64,000 bases of DNA, from NCBI RefSeq assembly GCF_900142655.1, contig NZ_FRBQ01000002.1, forward strand, positions 442,918-506,917, given 5' to 3'. The DNA is from Phytopseudomonas punonensis. GTDB taxonomy: Bacteria > Pseudomonadota > Gammaproteobacteria > Pseudomonadales > Pseudomonadaceae. A program made the position numbers and the translations under genes. Position 1 is the stretch's first letter. Each line of letters starts with the position of its first letter. The notes below the pieces were generated by a model. The model ran no database searches and was not told the origin of the DNA. It was given only the letters and a program-made list of their open reading frames with translations. Shown piece after piece: positions 38,370 through 47,514 of this stretch.

Positions 38370-38579
38370 GGTGAAAACTACAGCGGGTCTGTACTTCGGA
38401 AGACTGGCAGGTCAGCACATGAGCGAGACGGCCAGATCAGTCAGCGGAGGGGGTCTTGGCAGCTATGCGTGCATCGATTGGATGCCGATTGCCAGGAAAC
38501 CATCAAGAAGGCCATAAGGCCGTATGACTTGCAGCGTGGTACGAACGGGGCGAACTATACGTGGCTGTATAAAAATTAG
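38370..38579 (+). pseudogene. Open frame upstream of dnaX, possible gene remnant
   Basis: In the 445-bp gap before dnaX the plus strand is open for 69 codons, ending in DADCQETIKKAIRPYDLQRG and GANYTWLYKN before a TAG. The second half has protein-like composition, but no start codon and ribosome site fit. A neighbouring frame has ATG-initiated IDEVKTTAGLYFG, so a frameshifted relic is possible. I cannot name a family. The rest of the gap holds only the dnaX promoter. Confidence 0.25.
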
Positions 38580-38684
38580 CCAGCTCTGATTTGATCTTTT
38601 TATGTGCGCTGATCGGCGTCGCACTGATAGGCCGATTTGAGCTAGCATTAGCGCTCTTTTGCTTTCCTCTGGCGACGGTTTTCA

Positions 38685-40757
38685 ATGAGTTATCAGGTTC
38701 TTGCACGCAAATGGCGCCCGCGTTCGTTTCGCGAAATGGTCGGGCAGACCCATGTGCTGAAAGCGCTGATCAACGCACTCGACAGCCAGCGCCTGCACCA
38801 TGCCTATCTGTTTACCGGCACCCGCGGCGTTGGCAAGACCACCATCGCGCGGATCATCGCCAAGTGCCTTAACTGCGAAACCGGTATCAGCTCCACGCCC
38901 TGCGGCACCTGCTCGGTATGTCGGGAGATCGATGAAGGCCGCTTCGTCGACCTGATCGAGGTCGATGCCGCCAGCCGTACCAAGGTCGAAGATACTCGCG
39001 AGCTGCTCGACAACGTGCAGTACTCGCCAAGCCGCGGGCGCTTCAAGGTCTACCTGATCGACGAAGTGCACATGCTCTCCACCAGTTCCTTCAACGCCTT
39101 GTTGAAGACGCTTGAAGAGCCGCCGCCCCACGTCAAATTCCTGCTCGCCACCACCGACCCGCAGAAACTGCCGGTCACCGTGCTGTCGCGCTGCCTGCAG
39201 TTCTCGCTGAAGAACATGCCGCCCGAGCGGGTGGTCGAGCACCTGAGCCACGTACTCGGCGCCGAGAACATTCCCTTCGAGGATGACGCACTGTGGTTGC
39301 TCGGCCGCGCGGCTGACGGCTCGATGCGCGACGCCATGAGCCTCACCGACCAGGCCATCGCCTTTGGCGAAGGCAAGGTCTTAGCGGCCGACGTGCGCTC
39401 CATGCTTGGCACGCTCGACCATGGTCAGGTGTATGGCGTGTTGCATGCGCTGATCGAAGGCGATGCCCGTGGCGTGATCGAAGCGGTTCGCCAGCTCGCC
39501 GAGCAGGGCCCGGACTGGAGCGGCGTGCTGGCCGAAATGCTCAACGTGCTGCACCGCGTAGCCATCGCCCAGGCGCTGCCGGATGCAGTGGACAATGGCC
39601 AGGGCGACCGTGATCGCGTACTTGCCCTCGCTCAGGCGCTGCCAGCTGAAGACGTGCAGTTCTATTACCAGATGGGCCTGATTGGTCGGCGCGACCTGCC
39701 GCTGGCACCGGATCCGCGCAGCGGCTTCGAGATGGTGCTGCTGCGCATGCTGGCGTTCAGGCCGGCGGGCGAGGGCGATGCCCCGAAGGTGGCGCTAAAG
39801 CCATTGGGGATCAGCCAGGCCAAGGTTGATCCCCAGGTAACTCCGGTGGCCGATGCAGCGCCTGTTGCGTCGTCACCTGTTGTCGGTGCTGCGCCTGCAG
39901 TTGCCCCGGCCCCGGTTGTAGCCTTACAGCCTGTGCCGCAGCCTGTCGTTGCTCCGGCAGTTGCTTCGCCGGCGCCCGCTGCACCTGTTGTTGCACCTGC
40001 GGTAATCCCGCCTTGGGAGGACTCGCCTTCTGAGCAGAAGGTCGCAGCGCCGGTTAGCGAAGCGTCTGCGCCGCCAGCTACCGTTGTGATCGAGCCTGAG
40101 CCGAAAGCAGAGCAGCTGCTCAAGGTTGCCGAGCCAGAACCCGAGGTGGCGTTGCCCGTTCCCGAGCTGGCCGACGTGCCAGTCATCGACAGCAGCGATC
40201 TCAATCCACCTGACAGCGATGACGAGCCACCACCCGGTGACTACGACTACGTGGCGATGGATGCCGATAACCTGGATTACGATTTCGCCGATGCGCTGGC
40301 CGATGAGCCGGAAGCTGAGCCCGAGCCTGCGGCATTGCCCGCTACCGGCCTGGCGGCAGACTGGCTCGAGTTGTTCCCGAAGCTCGGCCTGGGCGGCATG
40401 ACCGGCAGCATCGCTGCCAACTGCACATTGTTCGCCGTTGATGGCGACAGCTGGCTGCTGCACCTGGATCCTGCGCACAGCGCACTGTTCAACGCGACGC
40501 AGCAGCGGCGCCTGAACGACTCGCTCAACGCCTACCATGGCCGCGAATTGCAGCTGAGCATCGAATTGATCAAGCCCGAGCAGGAAACGCCTGCCCAGGC
40601 CGCCGCACGCAAGCGCGCCAATCGCCAGCGTGATGCCGAAGCGTCGATCCAGAACGATCCGCTGATCCAGCAAATGATTTCCCAGTTCGCCGCATCCGTG
40701 CGTGCGGGCAGCATTGAACCCGTCGATATCGTCGAACCAACGAGGACAACATCATGA
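38685..40757 (+). CDS. dnaX: DNA polymerase III subunits tau/gamma
   Basis: The 690-residue clamp-loader ATPase starts [15 protein letters not shown]. Walker A is GTRGVGKTT near residue 45, followed by the zinc-binding C-x8-C-x2-C-x2-C region near 64-79 and Walker [10 protein letters not shown]. After the AAA+ part comes a long Ala/Pro/Val linker (about 365-480), then the tau C-terminal domain that contacts the polymerase. It loads the sliding clamp and couples polymerase to helicase. I saw no obvious A-rich slippery site for gamma production. The stop overlaps ybaB. Confidence 0.97.
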   Translation: MSYQVLARKWRPRSFREMVGQTHVLKALINALDSQRLHHAYLFTGTRGVGKTTIARIIAKCLNCETGISSTPCGTCSVCREIDEGRFVDLIEVDAASRTKVEDTRELLDNVQYSPSRGRFKVYLIDEVHMLSTSSFNALLKTLEEPPPHVKFLLATTDPQKLPVTVLSRCLQFSLKNMPPERVVEHLSHVLGAENIPFEDDALWLLGRAADGSMRDAMSLTDQAIAFGEGKVLAADVRSMLGTLDHGQVYGVLHALIEGDARGVIEAVRQLAEQGPDWSGVLAEMLNVLHRVAIAQALPDAVDNGQGDRDRVLALAQALPAEDVQFYYQMGLIGRRDLPLAPDPRSGFEMVLLRMLAFRPAGEGDAPKVALKPLGISQAKVDPQVTPVADAAPVASSPVVGAAPAVAPAPVVALQPVPQPVVAPAVASPAPAAPVVAPAVIPPWEDSPSEQKVAAPVSEASAPPATVVIEPEPKAEQLLKVAEPEPEVALPVPELADVPVIDSSDLNPPDSDDEPPPGDYDYVAMDADNLDYDFADALADEPEAEPEPAALPATGLAADWLELFPKLGLGGMTGSIAANCTLFAVDGDSWLLHLDPAHSALFNATQQRRLNDSLNAYHGRELQLSIELIKPEQETPAQAAARKRANRQRDAEASIQNDPLIQQMISQFAASVRAGSIEPVDIVEPTRTTS

Positions 40758-41080
40758 TGAAAGGTGGCATGGCCGGCCTGATGAAGCAGGCGCAGCAGAT
40801 GCAGGAAAAAATGCAGAAGATGCAGGAAGAGTTGGCCAACGCTGAGGTCACCGGCCAATCCGGCGCCGGTCTGGTCAGCGTGGTGATGACCGGTCGCCAT
40901 GACGTCAAGCGCGTCAGTCTCGACGACAGCCTGATGCAGGAAGACAAGGAAATCCTTGAAGACCTGATCGCCGCCGCTGTCAACGACGCCGTCCGCAAGA
41001 TCGAAGCCAACAGCCAGGACAAGATGTCCGGCATGACTTCCGGTATGCAACTGCCGCCTGGCTTCAAGATGCCGTTCTAA
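40754..41080 (+). CDS. ybaB: YbaB/EbfC nucleoid-associated protein
   Basis: The 108-residue protein begins [20 protein letters not shown] and has the conserved centre [14 protein letters not shown]. YbaB dimers bind DNA and are encoded with dnaX and recR in many bacteria. The ATG overlaps the dnaX stop (ATGATG), with GAGGA upstream. Confidence 0.95.
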   Translation: MMKGGMAGLMKQAQQMQEKMQKMQEELANAEVTGQSGAGLVSVVMTGRHDVKRVSLDDSLMQEDKEILEDLIAAAVNDAVRKIEANSQDKMSGMTSGMQLPPGFKMPF

Positions 41081-41101
41081 GGCACAAGCTGCCGGTCACT
41101 G

Positions 41102-41193
41102 CGTAGGGTGGACAACGCCCTTTTTGTCCACCATTGCGATTGCAGAGCGGTGGACGGGTCGGGCCGCGTAGGTAAAGCGTCGTCCACCCTACG
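41102..41193. repeat. GTAGGGTGGA palindromic repeat between ybaB and recR
   Basis: GCGTAGGGTGGACAACGCCC pairs with GCGTCGTCCACCCTACG. It is the same family as at 24866 and 56672. It lies between two genes that normally form one operon. Confidence 0.8.
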
Positions 41194-41227
41194 AACAGCC
41201 GGTATCGCCTTGGAGCGTCCGTAGTCC

Positions 41228-41278
41228 CGTAGGATGGGTGTAACCCATCGTTGATTGATGGATTTCACCCATCCTACG
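41228..41278. repeat. GTAGGATGGGTG palindromic repeat
   Basis: CGTAGGATGGGTGTAACCCA and GATTTCACCCATCCTACG form a near-perfect hairpin. A sister copy is at 46248. It is a second dispersed repeat family, and the two stand side by side in the ybaB-recR gap. Confidence 0.8.
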
Positions 41279-41342
41279 CGGCCCGGCCCATCCTACGGCT
41301 TCATCACCACGTCTCCCGCCTCAGCCTCTTCGAGCACTAGCC

Positions 41343-41942
41343 ATGAGCTTCAGCCCCCTGATCCGCCAACTGATCGAATCGCTGCGCATCCTGCCCGGTG
41401 TCGGCCAGAAGACCGCCCAGCGCATGGCGCTGCAACTGCTCGAGCGCGACCGCAATGGTGCTCAGCGGCTAGCCCAGGCACTGAGCCAGGCGATGGAGGG
41501 CGTGGGTTACTGCAAATCCTGCCGCAGCCTGAGCGAGAGCGAGCTTTGCCAGATTTGTGAAGACCCGCGCCGCGACGACAGCCTGCTCTGCGTGGTGGAA
41601 GGGCCGATGGACGTGTATGCCGTCGAGCACACCGGTTTTCGTGGGCGGTACTTCGTCCTCAAGGGCCACCTGTCGCCCCTCGATGGTTTGGGGCCGGAGG
41701 CCATCGGTATTCCCGAGTTGCTGGTACGCATCGAGGCGGGTCAGTTCAGTGAAGTGATCCTGGCCACCAACCCGACGGTGGAAGGCGAGGCGACTGCCCA
41801 CTACATCGCTCAGCTGCTGGCCGGCAAAGGCATGATCGCATCGCGCATCGCCCATGGCATGCCGCTGGGTGGTGAGTTGGAACTGGTGGACGGTGGCACG
41901 CTGGCTCACGCCCTGGCGGGGCGGCGGCCGATCAATATCTGA
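41343..41942 (+). CDS. recR: Recombination protein RecR
   Basis: The 199-residue protein has the helix-hairpin-helix [17 protein letters not shown], a zinc finger ([16 protein letters not shown] near 57-72) and a Toprim domain ([12 protein letters not shown], about residue 83). RecR works with RecF and RecO to load RecA at gaps. It completes the dnaX-ybaB-recR group. Confidence 0.97.
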   Translation: MSFSPLIRQLIESLRILPGVGQKTAQRMALQLLERDRNGAQRLAQALSQAMEGVGYCKSCRSLSESELCQICEDPRRDDSLLCVVEGPMDVYAVEHTGFRGRYFVLKGHLSPLDGLGPEAIGIPELLVRIEAGQFSEVILATNPTVEGEATAHYIAQLLAGKGMIASRIAHGMPLGGELELVDGGTLAHALAGRRPINI

Positions 41943-42018
41943 GTGGGTTCGCACCGTGCCGGTGTGTGCAACACGCGGCCCACGTGGATACTAGTCAAGA
42001 ATTTCTATAACTTGCTTC

Positions 42019-42033
42019 TGAGAAGCATTACCA
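42019..42033 (+). promoter_or_regulatory. Candidate Fur box of the sigma-factor operon
   Basis: TGAGAAG-C-ATTACCA matches the 7-1-7 Fur consensus TGATAAT-N-ATTATCA at 11 of 14 positions. It ends 36 bp before the sigma-factor ATG. Repression by Fe-Fur would fit an iron-starvation sigma factor. Confidence 0.5.
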
Positions 42034-42069
42034 TCTGATCGTTTTCCATTGACGGTGATGGTGTGCTCG

Positions 42070-42576
42070 ATGTCATTCGTTTCCTCCCAACAGTCCCTGC
42101 AGCAGCTGTATCTCGAGCACAGCGGCTGGCTGAACGGCTGGCTGCGCAAACGCATGGGCTGCGCGGAAAATGCGGCGGATCTGGCCCAGGACACCTTCGT
42201 GCGTCTGCTCGCCAAGCACCGCGAAGTGCCGTCACTGCGTGAGCCGCGTGCTTATCTCTCGACCATCGCCCATTCGCTGCTGGTCAATCACTGGCGTCGC
42301 CAGGCGATCGAACGTGCCTACCTCGAAGCCCTGGCGATGCAGCCAGAGCCGCATGCACCGTCGCCGGAAACCACCGAGCTGATCATCGAAACCCTGCTGG
42401 CCATCGATGCCATGTTGCTGCGCCTGCCGGCCAAGGTGCGCGAGGCGTTCCTGCTTTCCCAGCTCGACGGGCTGACCTACGCAGCCATCGCCAGGCGCCT
42501 GCAGGTGTCCGAGCGCATGATCAAAAAGTACATGGCCCAGGCCATGCTGCAGTGCCTGCTGCTGGCCGAGGGCTGA
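42070..42576 (+). CDS. FecI-type ECF sigma factor
   Basis: The 168-residue protein has sigma region 2 (DLAQDTFVRLLAKHREVPSL near 40-60) and region 4 (GLTYAAIARRLQVSERMIKKYMAQ near 140-165), the FecI/PvdS iron-starvation type. It should direct RNA polymerase to the receptor gene when the cognate siderophore signal arrives. I start at the ATG giving MSFVSSQQ. The FecR gene begins 3 bp after the stop. Confidence 0.93.
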   Translation: MSFVSSQQSLQQLYLEHSGWLNGWLRKRMGCAENAADLAQDTFVRLLAKHREVPSLREPRAYLSTIAHSLLVNHWRRQAIERAYLEALAMQPEPHAPSPETTELIIETLLAIDAMLLRLPAKVREAFLLSQLDGLTYAAIARRLQVSERMIKKYMAQAMLQCLLLAEG

Positions 42577-42579
42577 GCC

Positions 42580-43527
42580 GTGGCGCCTGATCACGCTGCC
42601 CTGCAGCAGGCTGCCGAATGGTTTGCCGTGCTGGCCGATCCGCCAGTCAGCGCCCAGCAGCAGCGCGCCTGGCAGCAATGGCTGGTGGATCGCCCCGAAC
42701 ATGCCGCGGCCTGGCAGCGGGTCGAGGCGATCAGCAGCCAGTTCGCCAGGCTGCCTGCCGACACCCACCGCCGCGCCGCGGCCCAGGCCTTGCGCAGCCC
42801 CGCACGCAGTCGGCGGCAGGTGCTCGGGCTGTTCGCCGTGCTGGGTGGGGCAGGGTTGTTGGCGGCTGCCGGGCAGCGCCGGCCCTGGCGCAGCTGGTTG
42901 GCCAGCGAGCGTACCGGCACGGGGGAGATCCGTGAGCTGCGCCTGGCCGACGGCAGCCATCTCTGGCTAGGCAGCCGCACCGCCGTGGACATCAATTACA
43001 GCGCCTCGACTCGTTTGTTGCGACTGCTGCAGGGCGAGGTGCTGCTCGATACCGCCAAGGACCCGCGCCCGCTGCTGTTCGATACCCGGCACGGCCGGCT
43101 GCAGGCCTTTGGTACACGGTTCAGCGTGCGCGAAGGCGAGGGTTTCACCCAACTCAGCGTGTTCGCCGGGGCCGTGCGTATCGACCCGTCGCCCGCACGC
43201 GACGCCCAGCTGCTGCAGGCCGGTCAGCAGGTGCGCTTCAGCGCCAGCGATATCTCGGCTAGTGAGCCAGCGGACCCGGCGCGTCAGGCTTGGAGCCGCG
43301 GCGTGTTGCTGGCCAACGACCGGCGCCTGGGCGATTTCATCGCCGAGCTGGCCGACTACGTGCCCGGTTACCTGGGCTGCGACCCGCGGGTGGCTGACCT
43401 GCGTCTGGTCGGCGCCTATCCGCTGGGCGACACCGGGCGCATTCTCGATGCCCTGGCTGGCAGCCTGCCGATCCGCGTCAACTGGCGCTTGCCCTGGTGG
43501 GTGACGGTAGAGCCGCTGGCCGGCTGA
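42580..43527 (+). CDS. FecR-type anti-sigma factor
   Basis: The 315-residue protein has an N-terminal DUF4880 cytoplasmic part (AAEWFAVLADPP and WQQWLVDRPEHAAAWQRVE), one membrane helix (about 80-97) and a periplasmic FecR domain with RTGTGEIRELRLADGSHLWL and AFGTRFSVREGEG. It transmits the receptor signal to the sigma factor. It starts with GTG at 42580. Confidence 0.92.
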   Translation: MAPDHAALQQAAEWFAVLADPPVSAQQQRAWQQWLVDRPEHAAAWQRVEAISSQFARLPADTHRRAAAQALRSPARSRRQVLGLFAVLGGAGLLAAAGQRRPWRSWLASERTGTGEIRELRLADGSHLWLGSRTAVDINYSASTRLLRLLQGEVLLDTAKDPRPLLFDTRHGRLQAFGTRFSVREGEGFTQLSVFAGAVRIDPSPARDAQLLQAGQQVRFSASDISASEPADPARQAWSRGVLLANDRRLGDFIAELADYVPGYLGCDPRVADLRLVGAYPLGDTGRILDALAGSLPIRVNWRLPWWVTVEPLAG

Positions 43528-43642
43528 TGGCCTGCCGGTGAAATTATTTTTGCGAATGCGGTTCCCCTTTTTCGATCTCGCTTGGCCTCCCTGCATCCGG
43601 CCCTTGCGCACCCTGCGCGGGCGATGTCTCGAGGACTGCTGC

Positions 43643-46102
43643 ATGTCGTCACCGCTCTGCTTTTCGCCCCTTGATCTGCGCCGCTCGATCCGCCTGGCCA
43701 CCCTGGCCCTGGCGGCCTGTTCGCCGCTGTTCGTGCAGGCCCAGGCCATCGATGCCGGCAGCCACCAGCAGGCGACGCACAGCTACCAGATCCCGGCGGG
43801 GCCATTGTCGGCGGCGCTGAGCCGTTTCGCGGCGGAGGCGGGCGTGCTGCTGTCGGTCGATGCGCGGTTGACCGCAGGCAAGCAGAGCCCAGGCCTGCAG
43901 GGCGAGGCCGGTGTCGACGAGGGCTTCGCGCGGCTGCTGCAGGGCAGCGGCTTGCAGGCGATTGCCGATGGCCAGGGTGGTTATTCGCTGCAGGCCGCAC
44001 AGGCAGGCGGCGCAACACTGGAGCTGGACAGTACCGATGTGCGCGCCTTCGCCCTGGGTAATGCGCTGGGCAGCATGGATGGCTACAACGCCACCCACAG
44101 CAGTGTGTCGACCAAGACCAGCAAGGCGCTGGCGAAAACCGCGCAGAGCGTGTCGGTGGTCACCCGCGAGCAGATCGAGCGCCAAGGGGCGCTGACCGCC
44201 GCCGATGCCATGCGCTACAGCCCGGGCGTGCTGACCAATGCCTACGGCAACACTCATCGCTACGACTACCTGGCGATTCGCGGCATCAACGACGGCTCGG
44301 TGGACAACATCACCATCGATGGGCTGAAGTCCATGGGGGATCCGGGCTCTTACAGCAGCTTGCAGATCGACCCGTACTTCATCGAGCGCATCGACATTCT
44401 CAAGGGACCGTCTTCGGTGCTGTACGGGCGTAGCAACCCCGGCGGCCTGGCGGCCATCAGCACCAAACGGCCGGAGTTCACCCAGTCCGGCCGCGTGGAC
44501 CTGTCCTACGGTAACAACAACCGCAAGTCCCTGGGCTTCGATGCAACGGGACCGCTGAACGAGAACATTGCCTACCGCGTCGTCGGTTTGGCCAAGGACG
44601 CCGACGCCCAGGTCGATCACGTTACCGAGACGCGCTATGCGCTGATGCCCAGCCTGGCGATGAACCTCAGTGACGACACCTTCATTACGCTCTACGCGTA
44701 CCTGCAGGACGACCCCAATGGTGGCTACCACGGCAGCCTGCCGGCCTCGGGTACCGTGCACAAACGCAATGGGCAGCGCATCTCGAGCAGCTTCTTCGAA
44801 GGTGACCCAGCGCTCGACGAGTTCACCCGCACCCAGCAGATGCTCGGCTATGAGCTGGAGCACCGCTTCAACGATACCTGGAGCGCGCGGCAGAATTTCC
44901 GTTATCTGGATGCGCGGGTATCGAACAGCCAGGTCTGGGGTTCCGGTTACGTCAGTGGCAACCAGCTGCGCCGTGGCTACAGTGGTGGCCAGGAGCAGTT
45001 GCATGCCTGGATCGTCGACAACATGCTGCAGGCCGATTTCGCTACAGGCGCTGCCCAGCACACCGTCGTGCTCGGCCTGGATTATCAGTATTCGAAGAAT
45101 AAAATCGCCGCCCAGAGTGACACCGCGGGGGCGCCCATCGACGTGTTCGACCCGGTGCAGGATTACGGCGACCTGACAGCCCTGCGCTCCGTCAACGATG
45201 CTCTACGGCGGCAGAAGCAGGCCGGCCTGTACCTGCAGGACCTGGTCGAGATTGGTAACTGGAACATATCGCTCGGCCTGCGCCAGGACTGGTACGACGT
45301 GTCCATCGATGACGAGATCAGCGGCAAGGACGACAACCAGGGCGAGAAACTCAGCGGCCACGTCGGCGTGCTCTATGCGTTTGATAACGGCATCTCGCCC
45401 TACGTCAGCTATTCGACCTCGTTCAACCCGACGTCCAACTATTCCAGCGGCGCGCAGATCCTCGACCCAACCACCGGCGAGCAGTGGGAGGCCGGCCTCA
45501 AGTTCCAGCCGCCGGGCACGGAGGATCTCTACACCCTGTCGTTCTTCAACCTGGAAATGGAGAACCTGTACGCCAAGGAAAACAGCCTGCTGCAGGACAG
45601 TTTCTACAAGGGCGTGGGCGGCATCCGGTCGCGCGGCGTCGAGTTGGAGGCGCGTTTCAAACCGGTCGACAACCTGCAACTGATCGCCAGCTACACCTAC
45701 GCGGACGTTTCCTACAGCAAGTCCTACTTCGTCAACAATGGCAGCGCCGTGGTGGACGCCAAAGGCAACACGCCGCCGCAGACGCCCGAGCGCATGGCCA
45801 GCCTGTGGGCCGACTACCGCTTCAGCGACGGCGCGCTGGCCGGCCTGACCGTCGGTGCCGGCGCCCGCTATGTCGGCCACAGCGAGGGCAGCGAGCTGAA
45901 CGACTTCAATGTGCCGTCCTACACGTTGTTCGATGCGTCGGTTGGTTATGACCTGAGCCAGGTTGGCTTGAAGGGAACGTCGCTGCAGCTCACTGCCAAC
46001 AACCTCACCGACGAGTACTACGTGGCGTCCTGCTATTCGGCAGTGGCGTGTTATCTGGGGGAGGAGCGGACAGTGACGGCGACCGTTACTCAGCGTTTCT
46101 GA
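43643..46102 (+). CDS. TonB-dependent siderophore receptor with signalling domain
   Basis: The 819-residue outer-membrane receptor has a signal region, an N-terminal STN signalling domain (about residues 45-118, YQIPAGPLSAALSRFA), a plug (about 150-280, with RIDILKGPSSVLYGRSNPGG) and a 22-strand barrel ending in VTATVTQRF. CYLGEERTV before the end is typical of FhuA/FoxA-type hydroxamate receptors, so ferrichrome or ferrioxamine is the likely ligand class. The STN domain would signal through the FecR protein upstream. I start at the ATG at 43643. Confidence 0.92.
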   Translation: MSSPLCFSPLDLRRSIRLATLALAACSPLFVQAQAIDAGSHQQATHSYQIPAGPLSAALSRFAAEAGVLLSVDARLTAGKQSPGLQGEAGVDEGFARLLQGSGLQAIADGQGGYSLQAAQAGGATLELDSTDVRAFALGNALGSMDGYNATHSSVSTKTSKALAKTAQSVSVVTREQIERQGALTAADAMRYSPGVLTNAYGNTHRYDYLAIRGINDGSVDNITIDGLKSMGDPGSYSSLQIDPYFIERIDILKGPSSVLYGRSNPGGLAAISTKRPEFTQSGRVDLSYGNNNRKSLGFDATGPLNENIAYRVVGLAKDADAQVDHVTETRYALMPSLAMNLSDDTFITLYAYLQDDPNGGYHGSLPASGTVHKRNGQRISSSFFEGDPALDEFTRTQQMLGYELEHRFNDTWSARQNFRYLDARVSNSQVWGSGYVSGNQLRRGYSGGQEQLHAWIVDNMLQADFATGAAQHTVVLGLDYQYSKNKIAAQSDTAGAPIDVFDPVQDYGDLTALRSVNDALRRQKQAGLYLQDLVEIGNWNISLGLRQDWYDVSIDDEISGKDDNQGEKLSGHVGVLYAFDNGISPYVSYSTSFNPTSNYSSGAQILDPTTGEQWEAGLKFQPPGTEDLYTLSFFNLEMENLYAKENSLLQDSFYKGVGGIRSRGVELEARFKPVDNLQLIASYTYADVSYSKSYFVNNGSAVVDAKGNTPPQTPERMASLWADYRFSDGALAGLTVGAGARYVGHSEGSELNDFNVPSYTLFDASVGYDLSQVGLKGTSLQLTANNLTDEYYVASCYSAVACYLGEERTVTATVTQRF

Positions 46103-46135
46103 GAGCTCGTTGGAGCTGAGTCATCGGTCCGCCTC

Positions 46136-46201
46136 TGTGGGGGCGGGCGGGGACGCCAAGTCCATGCCCGCGATTTTTCGCGCGCATGGCGCGCTCCCAC
46201 A
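46136..46201. repeat. REP pair after the receptor gene
   Basis: GTGGGGGCGGGCGGGGACGC faces CGCGCATGGCGCGCTCCCAC. It is the GTGGGAGCGGG family, with one arm less well kept. Confidence 0.8.
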
Positions 46202-46247
46202 GTGGATCGGTGAATGGCTGCTATACGATGGCTTCCATGCTCCAGGC

Positions 46248-46299
46248 CGTAGGATGGGTGAAACCCATCGCAATTTGATGGGTTTCACCCATCCTACGG
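46248..46299. repeat. GTAGGATGGGTG palindromic repeat
   Basis: CCGTAGGATGGGTGAAACCC and GGGTTTCACCCATCCTACGG are perfect complements with a short loop. It lies between convergent genes and may also act as a terminator. Confidence 0.85.
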
Positions 46300-46326
46300 T
46301 CATCGACCGCTTTTGCCTTTCAGCGC

Positions 46327-47238
46327 TCAACCCGCGTTGCGCAGGCGGTGCATGTCGCGTAGCGGCGGGGCGCCGAACAGGCGGCTGTACTCGCGGCTGA
46401 ATTGCGAGGGGCTTTCGTAACCGACACGAAAGCTCGCCGAGGCGGCTTCCAGGCCTTCGCTGAACATCAGCCGGCGGGCTTCCTGCAGGCGTAGCTGCTT
46501 CTGGTACTGCAGCGGGCTTAGCGCCGTAACCGCTTTGAAGCGGTGGTGCAGGGTCGATGCGCTGAGGTTGACCTCTTGGGCCAGTTCTTCGATGCGCAGC
46601 GGTTTGTCGTAATGCTGGTTGATCCATTCGATGGCCCGGGCGATGCGATGGCTCTGGCTATCGGCCATGACAATCTCACGCAAACGTTGGCCCTGAGGGC
46701 TGCACAGGAGGCGATAAAAAATTTCGCGCAGCACCAGTGGCGCGAGCATAGCGGCGTCACGCGGCGTGTCGAGCAGGCGCAGCAGGCGAATCACCGCGTC
46801 GAGCATCGCGGTATCCAGGCGGTCGACGAACAACGCCCGTTTGCTGCCGGGTGCCGGCAGGCCGATTGGGCCGGCGGCGGAGAGCAGATCGCTGATCAGC
46901 GCCGGGTCGATGTCCAGACGCACACTCAGGTACGGCTCTTCGGGCGTCGCCTCGATGACCTGGCCGGTCACCGGCAGCGTTACCGATGCCACCAGATAAT
47001 TGAGCGGGTCGTAGTAATACCGCTCGGCGCCCAGGCGAACTTCCTTGCGGCCCTGAGCAATGATGCACAGGCATGGCCGATAGAGCGTCGGCATCGGCAG
47101 GCTGGGCGCTGTCGTGTAGGCCAGCCCCAGGCCGTCGATAAGGGTTTCGTGCATGCCCTCGGTCGGGGTTTTCTGCTGTATCAGGTTGGCCAGTTCGCGT
47201 TGGCGGACGGCCAGTTCATCAATCTGCTCAGGTTGCAT
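46327..47238 (-). CDS. AraC-family transcription regulator (CmrA type)
   Basis: The 303-residue protein has an AraC_N cupin-like sensor domain (about 20-180, with RPCLCIIAQGRKEV) and two helix-turn-helix motifs at the C-terminus (IEELAQEVNLSASTLHHRFK and ASFRVGYESPSQFSREYSRL). This type responds to small molecules and often controls an adjacent oxidoreductase gene. It is divergent from the SDR gene, with repeated TTCCTGT sites in between. Confidence 0.92.
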   Translation of the reverse strand: MQPEQIDELAVRQRELANLIQQKTPTEGMHETLIDGLGLAYTTAPSLPMPTLYRPCLCIIAQGRKEVRLGAERYYYDPLNYLVASVTLPVTGQVIEATPEEPYLSVRLDIDPALISDLLSAAGPIGLPAPGSKRALFVDRLDTAMLDAVIRLLRLLDTPRDAAMLAPLVLREIFYRLLCSPQGQRLREIVMADSQSHRIARAIEWINQHYDKPLRIEELAQEVNLSASTLHHRFKAVTALSPLQYQKQLRLQEARRLMFSEGLEAASASFRVGYESPSQFSREYSRLFGAPPLRDMHRLRNAG

Positions 47239-47333
47239 CGTGCGCTTACTCCTGGATGTCGGCAGAGACTATCCGGGAATTTCCGGGTCGTCCTGCATGA
47301 CGACACGGGTTTGGAGTATTGGGCAAGCTTAAA

Positions 47334-47398
47334 ACAGGAATAGGCAATTATTTTCCTGTCGGCCGCGAAGTGTCGGGGAGGGATTGATACTTTCCTGT
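47334..47398. promoter_or_regulatory. Three TTCCTGT sites, likely AraC-type operator
   Basis: ACAGGAA at 47334-47340 is inverted relative to TTCCTGT at 47353-47359, with 12 bases between them. A further TTCCTGT is at 47392-47398, 39 bp on. The two direct copies are close to four helical turns apart. The cluster sits in the gap between the AraC gene and the SDR gene. Confidence 0.5.
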
Positions 47399-47514
47399 TC
47401 GATTCGCACGATCAGGCAAGAATGTTCCAGTATCCGGCTAACGCCGCAAGGTGCCTCGCTCCTACTCTGGATCCATCGCGGCGCAGTGAGCCGCACTGAC
47501 CAGAGGATCGCACC

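Noticed and set aside
38282..38684. Possible 4.5S (SRP) RNA gene upstream of dnaX
   Set aside because: A stretch with GGCAGGTCAG drew attention, but the conserved GTCCGGAAGGAAGCAG apical loop of SRP RNA is not present.
38685..40757. Programmed frameshift in dnaX to make gamma
   Set aside because: No A-rich slippery heptamer like that of E. coli was seen.
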